DNA of 64,000 nt from Pseudonocardia endophytica. Its GTDB lineage: Bacteria; Actinomycetota; Actinomycetes; Mycobacteriales; Pseudonocardiaceae. The stretch's first letter is position 1, and each line of letters starts with the position of its first letter. The notes under the pieces are model-generated. The model was not told the DNA's origin and did no database searches. It saw nothing but the letters and a program-made list of their open reading frames with translations. The stretch is from NCBI RefSeq assembly GCF_004339565.1, contig NZ_SMFZ01000001.1, positions 2,914,001 through 2,978,000 on the forward strand, given 5' to 3'. Below are positions 8,589-16,598 of this stretch, in pieces. Made by a program: the position numbers and the translations under genes.

Positions 8589-9049
8589 GGACCGACACAG
8601 CACGGCCGCTCGCCCACCGGTGCGACTTCCGTCGACTCGGCCGGCACGACCGCGAGAACGACGCCGGCCCGGCGGGTCGACCACCAGGTCCGGAGTGGAC
8701 GGTCGCCGGCGTTCCGACGCCTCGCGGCGGGCGGTCCGGCGTGCGGTGCGACGGCCTGGTCGCCGCAGTCAGCACGGACAGCTCGTCGGCTCGGCCCACC
8801 AGGCGAGTGACCATGCGGGTCAGGTCTCCGCGAGCGCGGCCCGGGGCGGCTGCACGGCGCCCCCGAACGCTGAACGGGGCGGCCCTCTTGTCCAGGTCGA
8901 GCATCGGTTGCCGCAGGTCGCGCCGCGGTGTCGCACCTGGCCGCACCTGAGGCGAACCGGCGCTCCCGGCCCGTCCGGCAGGTTCACGATCGCGAACGAT
9001 CTGGAGCGGATCCTGGATATCGTCGGACAAGTTCGATAGAATCGAACAC
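8589..9049 (+). other. 461-bp intergenic stretch without a supported gene
   Basis: Several overlapping frames are open here only because the DNA is GC-rich; none has a convincing start or protein-like composition. Its right end holds the LexA box and -10 element of the next gene. I see no hairpin terminator after the synthetase. Confidence 0.5.
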
Positions 9050-9057
9050 ATGTTCGC
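9042..9057 (+). promoter_or_regulatory. LexA/SOS box overlapping a leaderless start
   Basis: TCGAACACATGTTCGC matches the actinobacterial SOS-box form TCGAAC-N4-GTTCGA in all but the last base. It covers the ATG (9050-9052) of the DUF222-HNH gene. A -10-like TAGAAT at 9037-9042 places the transcript start at or next to the ATG, so the mRNA is probably leaderless. A second small inverted repeat (TTCGAT-AGA-ATCGAA, 9032-9046) overlaps it. Mycobacterial 13E12-family genes have been reported to carry LexA boxes. Confidence 0.7.
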
Positions 9058-10951
9058 ATTCGTGGACGAGGTGGACCCCGACCTCGTCGAGCACGACACC
9101 CGCTGTGCGCACGGGATCCACGCCATGTGGTGCGACGACGCCCGCTGCCGAGGTCCGGTGATCGACCCGGACCGGGCGCCGGGCGCGCGGCTGGCGCGGC
9201 AACTGCAGGCCGCCGGTGAGATGCCCGAGCTGTTGTCGCGGACCGAGGTGCTCGACGTCGTCGAGGCCGCGGAGACCCAGATCCGCTGGCTGCACGGGCT
9301 GCGCACCCGGATGCTGGCCGAGTTCGTCGACCGCCACCCCGACGGCTCGGTCACCGCCCCACCCGGGGCGGACGAGTCGGCGGCGGTGCCGTCGCAACGC
9401 TGGGTGCCCGACGAGATCGCTCTCACCCTGGAGGTGTCCCGGCTCGAAGCGCTCGGGGAGATCGAACAGGCGAAACGGTTCGCGCACGTCCTGCCCGACA
9501 CCCTCGCCGAGCTCGAGGCGGGCCGGATCTGCCTGCGCCGGGCCGAGGTGATCGCCCGCGCAACGGCGGTGCTGCCCAATGACCTGGCCCGCGCGGTCGA
9601 GGCGAAGGTGCTGCCCAAGGCGCACGACGCGACGCTGCGGCAGGTCCGCGACCGGGTGCGGCGGGCGATCGCCCGGGTCGACCCGGACGGGGAGTACCGC
9701 CGCCACAAGGAAGCCGACCGCGGCCGGCGGGTGTCGATCCGGGCGCTCGAGGACGGGATGGCGTCGTTGTGGTTCTACGGCTCGGCCGCCGAGATCGAAG
9801 CGGCCTGGCAGGTCGCCGACCGACTCGCCCGCTCACTCGGCAAGGACGACCCGCGCACGTTGGACCAGCGGCGGTTCGACCTGTCGATGCAGATCCTGCA
9901 AGGCAGGTTGACCGTCACCGACCGCACCGACCTCGAGACCGCGGTCGCCGAGGCGCTCGCCGAGTCGGACGCCGGCGGCGATGATCCTGGAGGCGCCGAC
10001 TCCAGCAGCGCCGACTCCAGCAGCGCCGGGTCAGACGGCTCCGAGTCAGAGAGCGCTGAGCCCGGCGCCACCGAGTCCGCAGGCGCCGAGTCCGCCAGCG
10101 CCGAGTCCAACGCCGACAACTCCGCCAGCGCCGAGTCCAATGCTGCCGACTCCGCCGACGCGGGGTCCGGCTCTGGCGGCTCCGATGTGGCGGAGTCCGC
10201 CGGCGCAGGTACGGATCCCGACCCGACCGGGACCGACGGCCCACCCGCTGAGCCGCCCGGCGACCCGTCCCGAGACCGGCCGCCGCCCGACCACCCGATC
10301 CCGCTCGACGCCCTCACCGCCGCCGTCGCCGACGCCCTGTCACGACGCCCTGACCTGCATAACGGTGTCGGACGCAAACCCCTGATCCAGGTCGTCGTCG
10401 GCATCGACACCCTCATGGGATCCGACCGGCCCGGCGAGCTCGTCGGGCACGGCCCGATCGACGCCGACACCGCCCGCGCCCTCGCCGTGGACAGCATCAT
10501 CGTCCGGCTCCTGACCGACGAGCCCACCGGCACCCTGCTCGAGCACGGGCGCAAGCACTACGCCCCGCCCGCCGCACTCGCCGACCACGTTCGCGCCCGC
10601 GACCAGATCTGCCGGGGACCCCGCTGCACCCGACGCGTACGCGACCTCGACCACCACCGGGAATGGGCCCTCGGCGGCGACACCGACCAGAGCAACCTCT
10701 ACGGCCTCTGCCAGCACTGCCACCAGCTCAAGGACGTCCCCGGCTGGCACTGCATCACCGACCCGACCGACCCGAACGGCGACGTCGTCTGGGTCTCCCC
10801 GTGCGGACGGAGCACCACCAGCGGCCCGTACGACTACCGCGACTACACCGACGACCTCCCCGACCCGGTCGACCACCGGAGCGCGGCCGTCGGCGTGCGG
10901 CCCGGCCGCGAGAGCGACACCGGGATGGACGACCCACGTCCGCCGTTCTGA
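9050..10951 (+). CDS. DUF222 / HNH endonuclease-domain protein (13E12 repeat family)
   Basis: A 633-residue protein. The N-terminal two-thirds is the DUF222 region (from HDTRCAHGIHAMWCDD through VRDRVRRAIARVDPDGEYRR). The C-terminus is an HNH nuclease motif with paired cysteines (CRGPRC, LDHHREWALGGDTDQSNLYG, CQHC). Between them, residues 316-385 are about fourteen five-residue units of the type A-(D/E)-S-x-x, acidic and probably disordered. Family members usually run 400-500 residues, so the insert explains the excess length. No ribosome site is seen and the start is probably leaderless. These genes are common, often multicopy, in actinobacteria. Their role is unsettled, although a link to DNA damage is suggested by the LexA box. 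Confidence 0.9.
   Translation: MFAFVDEVDPDLVEHDTRCAHGIHAMWCDDARCRGPVIDPDRAPGARLARQLQAAGEMPELLSRTEVLDVVEAAETQIRWLHGLRTRMLAEFVDRHPDGSVTAPPGADESAAVPSQRWVPDEIALTLEVSRLEALGEIEQAKRFAHVLPDTLAELEAGRICLRRAEVIARATAVLPNDLARAVEAKVLPKAHDATLRQVRDRVRRAIARVDPDGEYRRHKEADRGRRVSIRALEDGMASLWFYGSAAEIEAAWQVADRLARSLGKDDPRTLDQRRFDLSMQILQGRLTVTDRTDLETAVAEALAESDAGGDDPGGADSSSADSSSAGSDGSESESAEPGATESAGAESASAESNADNSASAESNAADSADAGSGSGGSDVAESAGAGTDPDPTGTDGPPAEPPGDPSRDRPPPDHPIPLDALTAAVADALSRRPDLHNGVGRKPLIQVVVGIDTLMGSDRPGELVGHGPIDADTARALAVDSIIVRLLTDEPTGTLLEHGRKHYAPPAALADHVRARDQICRGPRCTRRVRDLDHHREWALGGDTDQSNLYGLCQHCHQLKDVPGWHCITDPTDPNGDVVWVSPCGRSTTSGPYDYRDYTDDLPDPVDHRSAAVGVRPGRESDTGMDDPRPPF
9995..10204 (+). repeat. 15-bp tandem repeats coding an acidic pentapeptide array
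   Basis: About fourteen imperfect 15-bp units inside the DUF222-HNH gene encode ADSSS, ADSSS, AGSDG and similar, through TESAG, AESAS, AESNA and ADSAD. The five-residue register is kept throughout, so unit gain or loss would not shift the frame. Confidence 0.75.
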
Positions 10952-10976
10952 TGCCCGGGCGGGCGCCGAGTTACAC

Positions 10977-11291
10977 CTAGTTCTGGAGCAGACGTCCGAC
11001 GGAGGCAGCGAAGTCCTCGTAGCGGCGCAGCGCGGTCACGTCGATCGTCACGTACTGCCCCATCTCGACCATGATCGGGAGGGTGAGGGAGATCTCGTCG
11101 AGCGTGTCGTGGCTGTCCACGTCGACGATGGCGATCACGCGCCGTTCGCCTGCGACCTTCCACAGGTCGACGACGACGCCCGCCTTCTTCGCGCCGAGGG
11201 CCGCCTCGGCCTCGCGCGTCCAGGTGGCGAACAGGTCCTGCTGGCTCATCGTGGCGCCGTACTCCACGTGAAAGTCCAGGTGGAAGAGCAT
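10977..11291 (-). CDS. Muconolactone-isomerase-like (ferredoxin-fold) small protein
   Basis: A 104-residue protein starting MLFHLDFHVEY, with GGAG upstream of the ATG at 11291. LFHLDFHVE and RVIAIVDVDSHDTLDEISLTLPIM match the muconolactone delta-isomerase / MIase-like dimeric alpha-beta barrel family. True muconolactone isomerases belong to the catechol beta-ketoadipate route, but no other gene of that route is nearby, so the substrate is open. It lies 89 bp downstream of the aldehyde dehydrogenase in the same direction and may be co-transcribed. It meets the HNH gene tail to tail. Confidence 0.75.
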   Translation of the reverse strand: MLFHLDFHVEYGATMSQQDLFATWTREAEAALGAKKAGVVVDLWKVAGERRVIAIVDVDSHDTLDEISLTLPIMVEMGQYVTIDVTALRRYEDFAASVGRLLQN

Positions 11292-11380
11292 CGGGGATCT
11301 CCGAATCCGGGTGGGGGAACGCGAACGCCGCAGGCCGGTCCGCCGGCGACGAACGACGGCGGACCGGCCCGTGGAGTGGA

Positions 11381-12856
11381 TCAGTCCAGCTGGTTGGCCG
11401 GTGCGTAGATCGACTTGTACTCGAGGTAGTTGTTGATGCCCTCCGGGCCGAGCTCGCGACCGATGCCGGAGTCCTTGAACCCGCCGAACGGCGACCCGAG
11501 GTCGATGTCGTAGCGGTTGATGCCGATCGTGCCGGTGCGGATCCGGCGCGCGACGTTCAGGGCGCGCTCCTCGTCCGCCGACCAGACCGAGCCGCCGAGA
11601 CCGTAGTTGCTGTCGTTCGCGATCCGGACCGCGTCCTCGTCGGAGTCGAACGGGATGACGGCCATGACCGGCCCGAAGACCTCCTCGCGGGCGAGCTGGT
11701 CGTTGTTGTCCACGTCGGCGAACACGGTCGGCTCGACGAACCAGCCGCGGTCCTGGTCGGACGGACGCCCGCCACCGGTGACCAGGCGCGCGTTGGAGTT
11801 GCGGCCGACCTCGATGTAGCCGAGTACGCGCTCCAGGTGCTGCGCGCTGGCCATCGGGCCACAGGTCGTGGCCGGGTCGAGCGGGTTGCCGACCTGCAAG
11901 CCCTGCGAGAACGAGGCCACGGCGTCGACGACCTCGTCGTACCGCGAGCGCGGCGCGAGGATGCGGGACTGCGTGGTGCAGGTCTGGCTGTTGTTCATGA
12001 ACGACGCGTTCGGCAGGCCCGCGAGGAACGTGTCGACGTCGCCGTCGTCGAGGAAGATCGCGGCGGACTTGCCGCCGAGCTCCAGGGTGCAGCGGCGGAT
12101 CAGGCGGCCGCACTCGGCGCCGATCTCGCGCCCGGCCCTCGTCGAACCGGTGAACGCGATCTTGTCCACGCCCGGGTGCGTGACCAGCGACGCGCCGGCC
12201 TCGCGGCCCGCGAGCACGATGTTCAGCACGCCCGGCGGGAGGCCGATCTCCTGCGCGACGTCGGCGAAGATGTAGGTGTCGAGCGCGGTCTCCGGCGACG
12301 GCTTGAGCACCATCGTGCAGCCGGTGGCCAGCGCCGGGGCCAGCTTGAACATGGCCAGCGCCTGCGGGTAGTTCCACGGCGTGATCGCGCCGACGACGCC
12401 GACCGGCTCGCGGCGGACGATCGTCGCGCCCTGGGCGCTCGGGCGCGCCTTCTCCAGGTCGACGCCCTGGATGACCTGGGCGTACATGCGCAGGAGACCG
12501 GCCGGAGCCGCGCCGTTGAACGCCGACGACAGCGTGATCGGCATGCCGTTCTCCTGGCTGACGAGCTTGCTCGTGCTCTCGGCACGGGCGTCCAGCGCGT
12601 CGGCGAACTTCAGCATGAACTCGACTCGCTCGGCCACGGTCGTGCGGCTCCACGGACCCTCGTCGAGGGCCTTGCGCGCGGCCTGGACGGCGGCGTCGAT
12701 GTCGGCGTCGGTACCGAGGGCGGCCTCGCCCAGCGGCTCGCCGGTCGCGGCCTCGACCGCGCGGTGGGTCTCGGCGCCGCGGGGCTCGACCCACTCGCCG
12801 TTGATGAAGAAGCGCGTGCGGTCCAGCTCGGTACGGGCGTCGGCGGTGACGGTCAC
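11381..12856 (-). CDS. NAD(P)-dependent aldehyde dehydrogenase
   Basis: A 491-residue aldehyde dehydrogenase. I chose the GTG at 12856 (MTVTADARTELDR) because GGAAAGGA lies just upstream; a longer frame exists but its extra residues are basic and unlike the family. Key parts are the fold motif TPWNYPQALAMFKLAPALA, the general base Glu259 (TLELGGK), the catalytic Cys293 (NNSQTCTTQSR) and the C-terminal PFGGFKDSGIGRELG. The Cys loop departs slightly from the common GQxCxA. It belongs to the betaine / benzaldehyde-dehydrogenase-like class. Nearness to a mandelate racemase homologue makes an aromatic aldehyde plausible but not shown. Confidence 0.92.
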   Translation of the reverse strand: MTVTADARTELDRTRFFINGEWVEPRGAETHRAVEAATGEPLGEAALGTDADIDAAVQAARKALDEGPWSRTTVAERVEFMLKFADALDARAESTSKLVSQENGMPITLSSAFNGAAPAGLLRMYAQVIQGVDLEKARPSAQGATIVRREPVGVVGAITPWNYPQALAMFKLAPALATGCTMVLKPSPETALDTYIFADVAQEIGLPPGVLNIVLAGREAGASLVTHPGVDKIAFTGSTRAGREIGAECGRLIRRCTLELGGKSAAIFLDDGDVDTFLAGLPNASFMNNSQTCTTQSRILAPRSRYDEVVDAVASFSQGLQVGNPLDPATTCGPMASAQHLERVLGYIEVGRNSNARLVTGGGRPSDQDRGWFVEPTVFADVDNNDQLAREEVFGPVMAVIPFDSDEDAVRIANDSNYGLGGSVWSADEERALNVARRIRTGTIGINRYDIDLGSPFGGFKDSGIGRELGPEGINNYLEYKSIYAPANQLD

Positions 12857-13471
12857 GACGGGGTCCTTTCCCACGGTCGGTGTGGCGACCACCACTCTGT
12901 CCGCAGATGCGTGTCTTTTCAAGAGTCGACAACTCACCTGCGGACAGCAGACGATCGGTGGAACGCGAACGCGGCGTCGCTCCCGGTCCGCGGACGAGGA
13001 CACGTCCGCCGTCCGTACGGAGATCGACCGTCAGGACCGCAGGTGCAGCCGCTCCGGATGCGAGCACCGGGCCGTGCTGTCCTGCAAGGGCACGCCAGGA
13101 GGCGCGATCCTCGTGCTGCAGTTCCCCGTGCCCGTGTAGTTCGAGCACGGGCATCGGCTCCCGTCGAAATGTCCGGTACACGGGTTACCGAACATGGAGT
13201 CGCCGTCCAGCCCGGCGTTGTTCAGCATCGCCGCCGCACCTCGCCTGGCACCGATGACCAGCCGCGCCGCATCGTCCACGGTATCGACCTGTTCGGCCGA
13301 CAATTCCGCGAAACTCGATTTGTCGAATATCGTCCGAATTCCTCCCGCTCGCGCCCGCACCATTTCCAGCCCCGACGGTGCGGCCTCGCGGAGCAGATCG
13401 ACGATGTTACGAGGACGCGAATTCCGCCGGGAAAGTCGGTTGTGCGGATTCCTACGGAAAAAGGGCCGGAA
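12857..13471 (-). other. 615-bp stretch of lower GC between aldehyde dehydrogenase and racemase genes
   Basis: It is clearly less GC-rich than its surroundings, notably at 13300-13460 (runs such as CGAATATCGTCCGAATTCC). Apart from the candidate Cys-rich reading frame at 13031-13363 I see no gene, no IS ends and no tRNA. The promoter of the aldehyde dehydrogenase must lie in its left part. Confidence 0.5.
13031..13363 (-). CDS. Candidate small protein with Cys-rich C-terminal half (uncertain gene)
   Basis: The frame from ATG 13363 gives 110 residues and stays open for more than 100 bases upstream of it. The N-terminal half looks like a folded or leader-like helix (FAELSAEQVDTVDDAARLVI). The C-terminal half is Gly/Pro-rich with six cysteines (GNPCTGHF, RCPCSNY, GNCSTR, TARCSHP). 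Codon third positions are less GC-rich than in neighbouring genes, although the frame reads as plausible protein. The ribosome site is weak (GGGGCTGGAA). It could be a small secreted or modified peptide precursor, or a decayed fragment. No maturation enzyme is next to it. Confidence 0.35.
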   Translation of the reverse strand: MVRARAGGIRTIFDKSSFAELSAEQVDTVDDAARLVIGARRGAAAMLNNAGLDGDSMFGNPCTGHFDGSRCPCSNYTGTGNCSTRIAPPGVPLQDSTARCSHPERLHLRS

Positions 13472-14545
13472 TCAGACGCGATGGCGGTCCACGGCGTCCT
13501 CGTCCCATGCGACGCCGCTGCCCGGCCCGCCGGGGATCACCACGGCGCCGTCGACGACCCGGACGGGCTCGCGCAGCACGCCCGCTGCGACGTCGAGGTA
13601 CTCCAGCAGGAACGCTCCGGGAGACACCGCGAGCAGCGCGGCGCTGACCTCGGGCCACAGATGACTGGAGACCGGGAGCCCCGCGGCATGGGCCACCGGG
13701 GCGGCGCGCAGCCACCCGGTCACCCCACCGATGCGCGCCACGTCGAGCATGGCGTGGTCGCCCGCGCCCGCGGTGATGCTCGCGGTCATCTCGTCGACGC
13801 CCCACCAGCTCTCCCCCAGCTGGATCGGCGTCGGGACCGCGTCCCGGATGCGGGCGTGCCCGGCCGCGTCGTCGGCGCGGGTCGGCTCCTCCACCCAGAG
13901 CAGGTTCTCCTCGGACAGCGCCCGGATGCGGCGCACGGCCTCCGGGACCGGCAGCGTCTGGTTGTAGTCGACGGCCAGATCCGCGACGGGCCCGACGGCG
14001 TCGCGCAGCGCGTGCAGCACCTCCCGATCCCGGTCGAGACCGGCGGCCCCGACCTTGACCTTGTAGGCGCCGAACCCGAACGCGGCCAGTTCCGTCGCCT
14101 CGCGACGGACGGCGTCGGGAGCCATCGAACGCAGGCTGCCGTACGACCGGACCGGCCGCGGTTCGCCACCGAGCAGGCGCACCAGCGACAGACCGGCGTT
14201 GCGCGCCAGCGCGTCCCAGCAGGCCATGTCGATACCGGAGATCGCCATCGTGACCAGTCCCTGCGGGCGCAGCAGCCGCATGCGCCCCCGGAGGGCGGCC
14301 TCGACGGCCACCGGCGCGGCGGACGTCCCGACGACGGTGGCGCCCATCTCCTCGACCAGGCTCGTCAGCGCGGCCAGGACCGTCGGCGTGTAGCAGAACA
14401 GGTAGGCGTGGCCGACGACGTCGTCGGACGTCGTGACGTCGATCAGGACGAGCGGGGCGGCCGGGACCTCGCCCGCGGCCGTCTGCACCGGCGGGTCGAG
14501 CGGGGCCAGCACCGGCCGCGCCACGACGCTCCGGATCGTTCTCAT
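13472..14545 (-). CDS. Mandelate racemase homologue (enolase superfamily)
   Basis: A 357-residue enolase-superfamily protein; the ATG at 14545 has GGGAGG upstream. All hallmark residues of mandelate racemase are present at a constant offset of -2 from the Pseudomonas enzyme numbering as I recall it: Lys162/Lys164 (YKVKVG), Asp193/Asn195 (VDYNQ), Glu219 (WVEEP), Glu245 (GES), Asp268, His295 (SSHLWPE) and Glu315. Length also matches the 359-residue enzyme. It would interconvert R- and S-2-hydroxy acids of the mandelate type via an enolate stabilised by magnesium. No mandelate dehydrogenase or benzoylformate decarboxylase is in the window. The gene is divergent from a MarR gene with a shared operator. 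Confidence 0.88.
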   Translation of the reverse strand: MRTIRSVVARPVLAPLDPPVQTAAGEVPAAPLVLIDVTTSDDVVGHAYLFCYTPTVLAALTSLVEEMGATVVGTSAAPVAVEAALRGRMRLLRPQGLVTMAISGIDMACWDALARNAGLSLVRLLGGEPRPVRSYGSLRSMAPDAVRREATELAAFGFGAYKVKVGAAGLDRDREVLHALRDAVGPVADLAVDYNQTLPVPEAVRRIRALSEENLLWVEEPTRADDAAGHARIRDAVPTPIQLGESWWGVDEMTASITAGAGDHAMLDVARIGGVTGWLRAAPVAHAAGLPVSSHLWPEVSAALLAVSPGAFLLEYLDVAAGVLREPVRVVDGAVVIPGGPGSGVAWDEDAVDRHRV

Positions 14546-14637
14546 GATCGCCTCCCCTCTCGCCGTCGCCGTCCGGTCAGCCTCGCCCGCGTCCCGGACC
14601 GTGGGCAAGACCACGCGCGACCACCCAGCCCAATCAA

Positions 14638-14666
14638 TTGCACACTGCAATGATGTCCGTGTGCAA
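14638..14666 (+). promoter_or_regulatory. MarR-type operator, nested inverted repeats
   Basis: TTGCACAC (14638-14645) and GTGTGCAA (14659-14666) are perfect 8-bp arms with 13 bases between them. A shorter perfect repeat, TTGCA-CAC-TGCAA, covers 14638-14650. The right arm includes the GTG start of the MarR gene, so binding would block that gene and could also act on the divergent racemase promoter. Confidence 0.65.
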
Positions 14667-15143
14667 CCCGAGGACGATCCACCGGACGATCAGCTCGTCG
14701 ACGCCGTGATGACGGCGAGCCGTGCCCTGCTGGCGGTGACCGCGCGCTCGCTCGCGGCGGTGGACGAGGAGGTCACGCTGCCGCAGTACCGGGCACTGGT
14801 GGTGCTGGCCCAGCGCGGACCACGACGACCGGCCGACCTGGCCGCGGCGCTGGCCGTCACGCCGTCCACCGGTACCCGGATGTGTGACCGGCTCGTGGCG
14901 CATGGACTGGTCCGTCGCGACCGCCCGGACGACGACCGGCGGGCCGTCGCGGTGTCGCTGTCCGAGGCGGGCGAGGCGCTGGTCCGGGACGTGACGCGGC
15001 GCCGTCGCAGCGACCTCGCCCGGCTGCTGGAGGCGCTGCCCGCGGACCGCAGGCGGGACGTCGCCGACGCGTTGCGCGCGTTCTCCGACGCGGCGGGCGA
15101 GGTGCCGGAGACCGAGTGGGCACTCGCCCCGGTGCAGCTGTGA
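14661..15143 (+). CDS. MarR-family transcriptional regulator
   Basis: A 160-residue protein from GTG 14661. It has a winged-helix core: LPQYRALVVLAQRGPRRPADLAAALAV, then the recognition helix TPSTGTRMCDRLVAHGLV and the wing RRDRPDDDRRAVAVSLSEAG. No clear ribosome site precedes the GTG and an inverted repeat covers it. It is divergent from the mandelate racemase homologue, which it probably controls, and its stop overlaps the ClC gene start (GTGA), so the channel is co-transcribed. The ligand may be an aromatic acid, by analogy with many MarR proteins; this is inference. Confidence 0.88.
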   Translation: MQPEDDPPDDQLVDAVMTASRALLAVTARSLAAVDEEVTLPQYRALVVLAQRGPRRPADLAAALAVTPSTGTRMCDRLVAHGLVRRDRPDDDRRAVAVSLSEAGEALVRDVTRRRRSDLARLLEALPADRRRDVADALRAFSDAAGEVPETEWALAPVQL

Positions 15144-16492
15144 GCGAGATGGCGCGCGGCAACCGCCTGCACCGCATGCTCGTCGACACCCGGCCGGGGC
15201 TCGTCGCGCTGGCGCTGATCGTCGGCGTCGGCGCGGGGCTCGGCGCGGTCGCGTTCCGTTACCTGATCATCGGTATCACCTGGCTCGTCACCGGGCGGGA
15301 CGACTTCTCCGACGCCGGCCGGGTCGCCAGCACCCACCTGCCGTGGCTCGGCGTGTGGTTCCTGCTGCTCGCCCCGGTCCTGGGTGGACTCGTCTACGGG
15401 CCGCTCGTGCACCGCTTCGCCCGCGAGGCCCGCGGCCACGGCGTGCCCGAGGTGATGTACGCCGTGGCGCGCAACGGTGGCCGCATCCCGCCACGGGTGG
15501 CGGCCGTGAAGGCGCTGGCGTCCGCGCTGTGCATCGGCACCGGCGGGTCGGTCGGCCGCGAGGGCCCGATCGTCCAGATCGGATCCGCGCTCGGGTCGTC
15601 CATCGGAGGGTGGCTGCGGGTGCCGTCGCACCGGCTGGTGCTGATGGTCGCCTGCGGTGCGGCGGGTGGGATCTCGGCGACGTTCAACGCCCCGATCGCC
15701 GGTGTGGTGTTCGGGCTCGAGCTGATCCTGCGCGCGTTCACCGCGGAGGCGTTCGGCGTGCTCGTGCTGTCGTCGGTGACCGCGAACCTGCTCGCCCGCT
15801 CGCTCGTCGGCGACGACACGATCTTCCACCTGCCCCGTTTCGCGCTTGGCTCGCCGGCGGAGCTCCCCCTCTACGCCCTGCTCGGCCTCGGAGCAGGTCT
15901 GGTCGGGTGGGGATTCTCGCGGTTCCTCTACCTGGTCGAGGACGCGTGCGACGCGATGTGGCGCGGTCCCGAGTGGCTCCGGCCCGGCGTCGGCGGCCTG
16001 CTGCTCGGCGCGCTGCTGCTCGCCCTGCCGCAGATGTACGGGGTCGGCTACCCGGTACTGCAGTCGGGCATCACGGGCGCCTACGCGGTCGGGTTCCTGC
16101 TCCTGCTCGCCGCCGGGAAAATGGTCGCGACGAGCCTGACGATCGGCATCGGCGGTTCCGGCGGCGTGTTCGCGCCCTCGCTGTTCGTCGGCGGCATGGT
16201 CGGGACCGCGTACGGCGTCGCGGTCCACGCCGTGCTGCCCGGTCTCGACCTGTCGCCGGGCGCGTTCGGGCTCGTCGGCATGGCCGCCGTGTTCGCGGGC
16301 GCCGCACACGCCCCGATCACGGCCGTCCTGATCGTGTTCGAGCTGACCGGCGACTACCCGATCATCCTTCCGCTGATGGCCGCCGTCGCCCTGGCCACCG
16401 GCGTCAGCCACCTGATCTCCCGGGAGAACATCTACACGCTGAAGCTCGTGCGTCGAGGCGTGGACATCCAGTCGGAGCCCTCCCGGACGTAG
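15140..16492 (+). CDS. ClC-family chloride channel / proton antiporter
   Basis: A 450-residue membrane protein with many hydrophobic helices. The GTG at 15140 overlaps the MarR stop by four bases; an ATG three codons later is possible. ClC signatures are ARGHGVPEV (variant of GSGIPE), GTGGSVGREGPIVQ with the gating glutamate (about 135-145), PIAGVVFGLELILRAF with a glutamate near the internal proton site, and GIGGSGGVFAPSLFVGG (variant GxFxP). There is no CBS tail. A transport protein for Cl-/H+ or another small anion coupled to a MarR gene is unusual company for a racemase. It could serve acid or pH balance. Confidence 0.92.
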   Translation: MSEMARGNRLHRMLVDTRPGLVALALIVGVGAGLGAVAFRYLIIGITWLVTGRDDFSDAGRVASTHLPWLGVWFLLLAPVLGGLVYGPLVHRFAREARGHGVPEVMYAVARNGGRIPPRVAAVKALASALCIGTGGSVGREGPIVQIGSALGSSIGGWLRVPSHRLVLMVACGAAGGISATFNAPIAGVVFGLELILRAFTAEAFGVLVLSSVTANLLARSLVGDDTIFHLPRFALGSPAELPLYALLGLGAGLVGWGFSRFLYLVEDACDAMWRGPEWLRPGVGGLLLGALLLALPQMYGVGYPVLQSGITGAYAVGFLLLLAAGKMVATSLTIGIGGSGGVFAPSLFVGGMVGTAYGVAVHAVLPGLDLSPGAFGLVGMAAVFAGAAHAPITAVLIVFELTGDYPIILPLMAAVALATGVSHLISRENIYTLKLVRRGVDIQSEPSRT

Positions 16493-16554
16493 CACCACCG
16501 TGGCGCGTTCGGAGGTATGGCTCGCCGACCATGTGTCCTACACTCGGCCTTCGA

Positions 16555-16570
16555 TGTGATCTTGCTCACA
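16555..16570 (+). promoter_or_regulatory. CRP/FNR-type palindrome upstream of the MetE-like pair
   Basis: TGTGATCTTGCTCACA fits the CRP consensus TGTGA-N6-TCACA perfectly. It lies 28 bp before the ATG at 16599. A -10-like TACACT at 16539-16544 would put the transcript start just before the site, a position more typical of repression than activation. The regulator itself is not in the window. Confidence 0.65.
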
Positions 16571-16598
16571 TGATCACCGTCTCACCGAGGAGACCCCG

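Noticed and set aside
8620..9039. 139-codon frame between the acyl-CoA synthetase and the HNH gene
   Set aside because: No ribosome site, Arg/Ser-rich shadow composition and overlap with the promoter elements of the HNH gene.
11837..14653. 938-codon plus-strand frame across aldehyde dehydrogenase and racemase genes
   Set aside because: It is the antisense shadow of two well-supported enzymes and has the usual RRR/GRRG composition without domains.
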